Below, in pieces: positions 6,167 through 6,792 of a DNA stretch of 6,792 nucleotides. A program made the position numbers and the translations under genes. Numbering within the stretch: position 1 is the first letter of the stretch; the number at the start of each line of letters is the position of its first letter. A model generated the notes under the pieces. The model was not told the DNA's origin and did not search any database. It saw nothing but the letters and a program-made list of their open reading frames with translations. The stretch lies in the NCBI GenBank assembly GCA_031262005.1, contig JAISIO010000148.1, forward strand, positions 1 through 6,792. The letters run 5' to 3'. This DNA comes from Bacteroidales bacterium. Lineage in GTDB: Bacteria > Bacteroidota > Bacteroidia > Bacteroidales > UBA1715.

Positions 6167-6792
6167 ATGAACAAATTCACGAATAATTTTCGGCTTAGTA
6201 AACGCTTATATATCTGCCTGTTTGCATTGGCGACATTGTTCATTTCCGCCAATATGTTTGCTCTGTACAACGATTCGTGGTTGCTCAGCATAGCATCGTT
6301 AGCCTTATTTTTACTCTTTTTTGCTTTATTCAATCTCGACACATTGCTCATTATTGTCATGTTCTTTGTGCCGCTTTCAGTGGAATTTTCGGTATTCTAT
6401 CCACAACCGCCCATCAACATGAATTTACCCACTGAGCCAATGTTATTTTTGGCAATGTGCATATTTTTCGTAAAACTACTCACTGAACGACGTTTTGACA
6501 AAGAAGTGCTTAAACACCCAGTTTCTATTGCCATTTACGCTTATTTGGGCTGGTTGTTATTCAGTTGTATTCTGAGTGTCGATGTAATAGTTTCATTCAA
6601 GGCGTTGCTTATGCGAATGTGGTTCATTGTATGCTTCTACTTTTTGATGACACAACTCATTGCTGCCGACAAAAAGAATATAACTCGCTGTATTTTAGCT
6701 TACTCTATGGGTATGATTTTCACAATAGTGTACACAACCTATAATCATGCTTTGGCTGATTTTTCGCATCAATCGTCATACCGAGCCATGTT
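6167..6792 (+). CDS. O-antigen ligase/polymerase-family membrane protein (N-terminal part, truncated by window edge)
   Basis: An ATG at 6167, preceded in frame by a stop at 6155-6157, opens a frame that runs without a stop to the right edge (208 complete codons). The protein is a polytopic inner-membrane protein: hydrophobic segments lie at about 13-31, 38-53, 56-73, 90-105, 119-137, 150-166 and 173-191, separated by short charged loops (LTERRFDKEVLKHP, QLIAADKKNITR). The pattern LPTEPMLFLAM, then HPVSIAIYAYLGWLLFSCILS and SFKALLMRMWFIVCFY, resembles the Bacteroidota O-antigen ligase-like family (Wzy_C/WaaL type), which joins or polymerises lipid-linked glycans at the periplasmic face. The family's defining large periplasmic loop lies beyond the edge, so ligase versus polymerase cannot be decided. 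It is divergent from guaB, and no other polysaccharide genes are visible. Confidence 0.75.
   Translation, partial: MNKFTNNFRLSKRLYICLFALATLFISANMFALYNDSWLLSIASLALFLLFFALFNLDTLLIIVMFFVPLSVEFSVFYPQPPINMNLPTEPMLFLAMCIFFVKLLTERRFDKEVLKHPVSIAIYAYLGWLLFSCILSVDVIVSFKALLMRMWFIVCFYFLMTQLIAADKKNITRCILAYSMGMIFTIVYTTYNHALADFSHQSSYRAM

Noticed and set aside
6200..6208. AAACGCTTA, matching nine bases of one arm of the regulator palindrome, inside the O-antigen ligase-family gene
   Set aside because: It is a single half-site within codons 12-14, with no matching second arm; chance occurrence is the simplest explanation.
6067..6360. 97-codon minus-strand open frame overlapping the start of the O-antigen ligase-family gene
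   Set aside because: It is antisense to a coherent multi-pass membrane protein and has no recognisable domain; it appears to be a by-product of the real gene's codon usage.

Overview
This AT-rich window looks chromosomal and most likely comes from a Bacteroidota bacterium (Bacteroidales or a relative). Four things point there. One exported protein ends in the gliding-motility/type IX secretion C-terminal domain found in that phylum. Another exported protein has an OmpA-like domain of the 'YSxxEG' subtype common in the phylum. The start codons lack clear Shine-Dalgarno sequences. TAnnTTTG-type -7 promoter boxes precede three of the genes.

Layout from left to right: (1) 1-1187, minus strand: a secreted PKD-domain protein with a type IX C-terminal domain, cut by the window edge only a few residues before its expected end. 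(2) 1244-3664, minus: an 806-residue exported protein with a CAP/SCP-like N-terminal domain, an OmpA-like middle and a helical-repeat C-terminus. It lies directly upstream of (1) and is probably co-transcribed with it. (3) 3754-4302, minus: an XRE-cupin transcriptional regulator. (4) 4376-5875, minus: IMP dehydrogenase, guaB. (5) About 5931-6058: a compact non-coding element with imperfect terminal inverted repeats around two inverted REP-like hairpins. (6) 6167-6792, plus: the first 208 residues of an O-antigen ligase/polymerase-family membrane protein, cut by the right edge.

The genes belong to two themes. Genes 1, 2 and 6 concern the cell envelope and surface (type IX export, periplasmic/outer-membrane attachment, surface polysaccharide assembly). 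Genes 3 and 4 are a housekeeping nucleotide-synthesis gene and a probable regulator. A perfect 11-bp-arm palindrome lies between guaB and the regulator and overlaps the regulator's likely promoter, so it is a good candidate for an autoregulatory operator.

I see no CRISPR array, tRNA, rRNA, transposase or phage gene, and no clearly new defence or biosynthetic system. The points most worth a second look are the REPIN/MITE-like element upstream of guaB, the palindrome at the regulator promoter, the CAP-OmpA-helical-repeat fusion, and the strong resemblance of the IMP dehydrogenase to the enzyme of the protozoan Tritrichomonas foetus. All family assignments come from reading the translated sequence and remembered family motifs; no database search was run.
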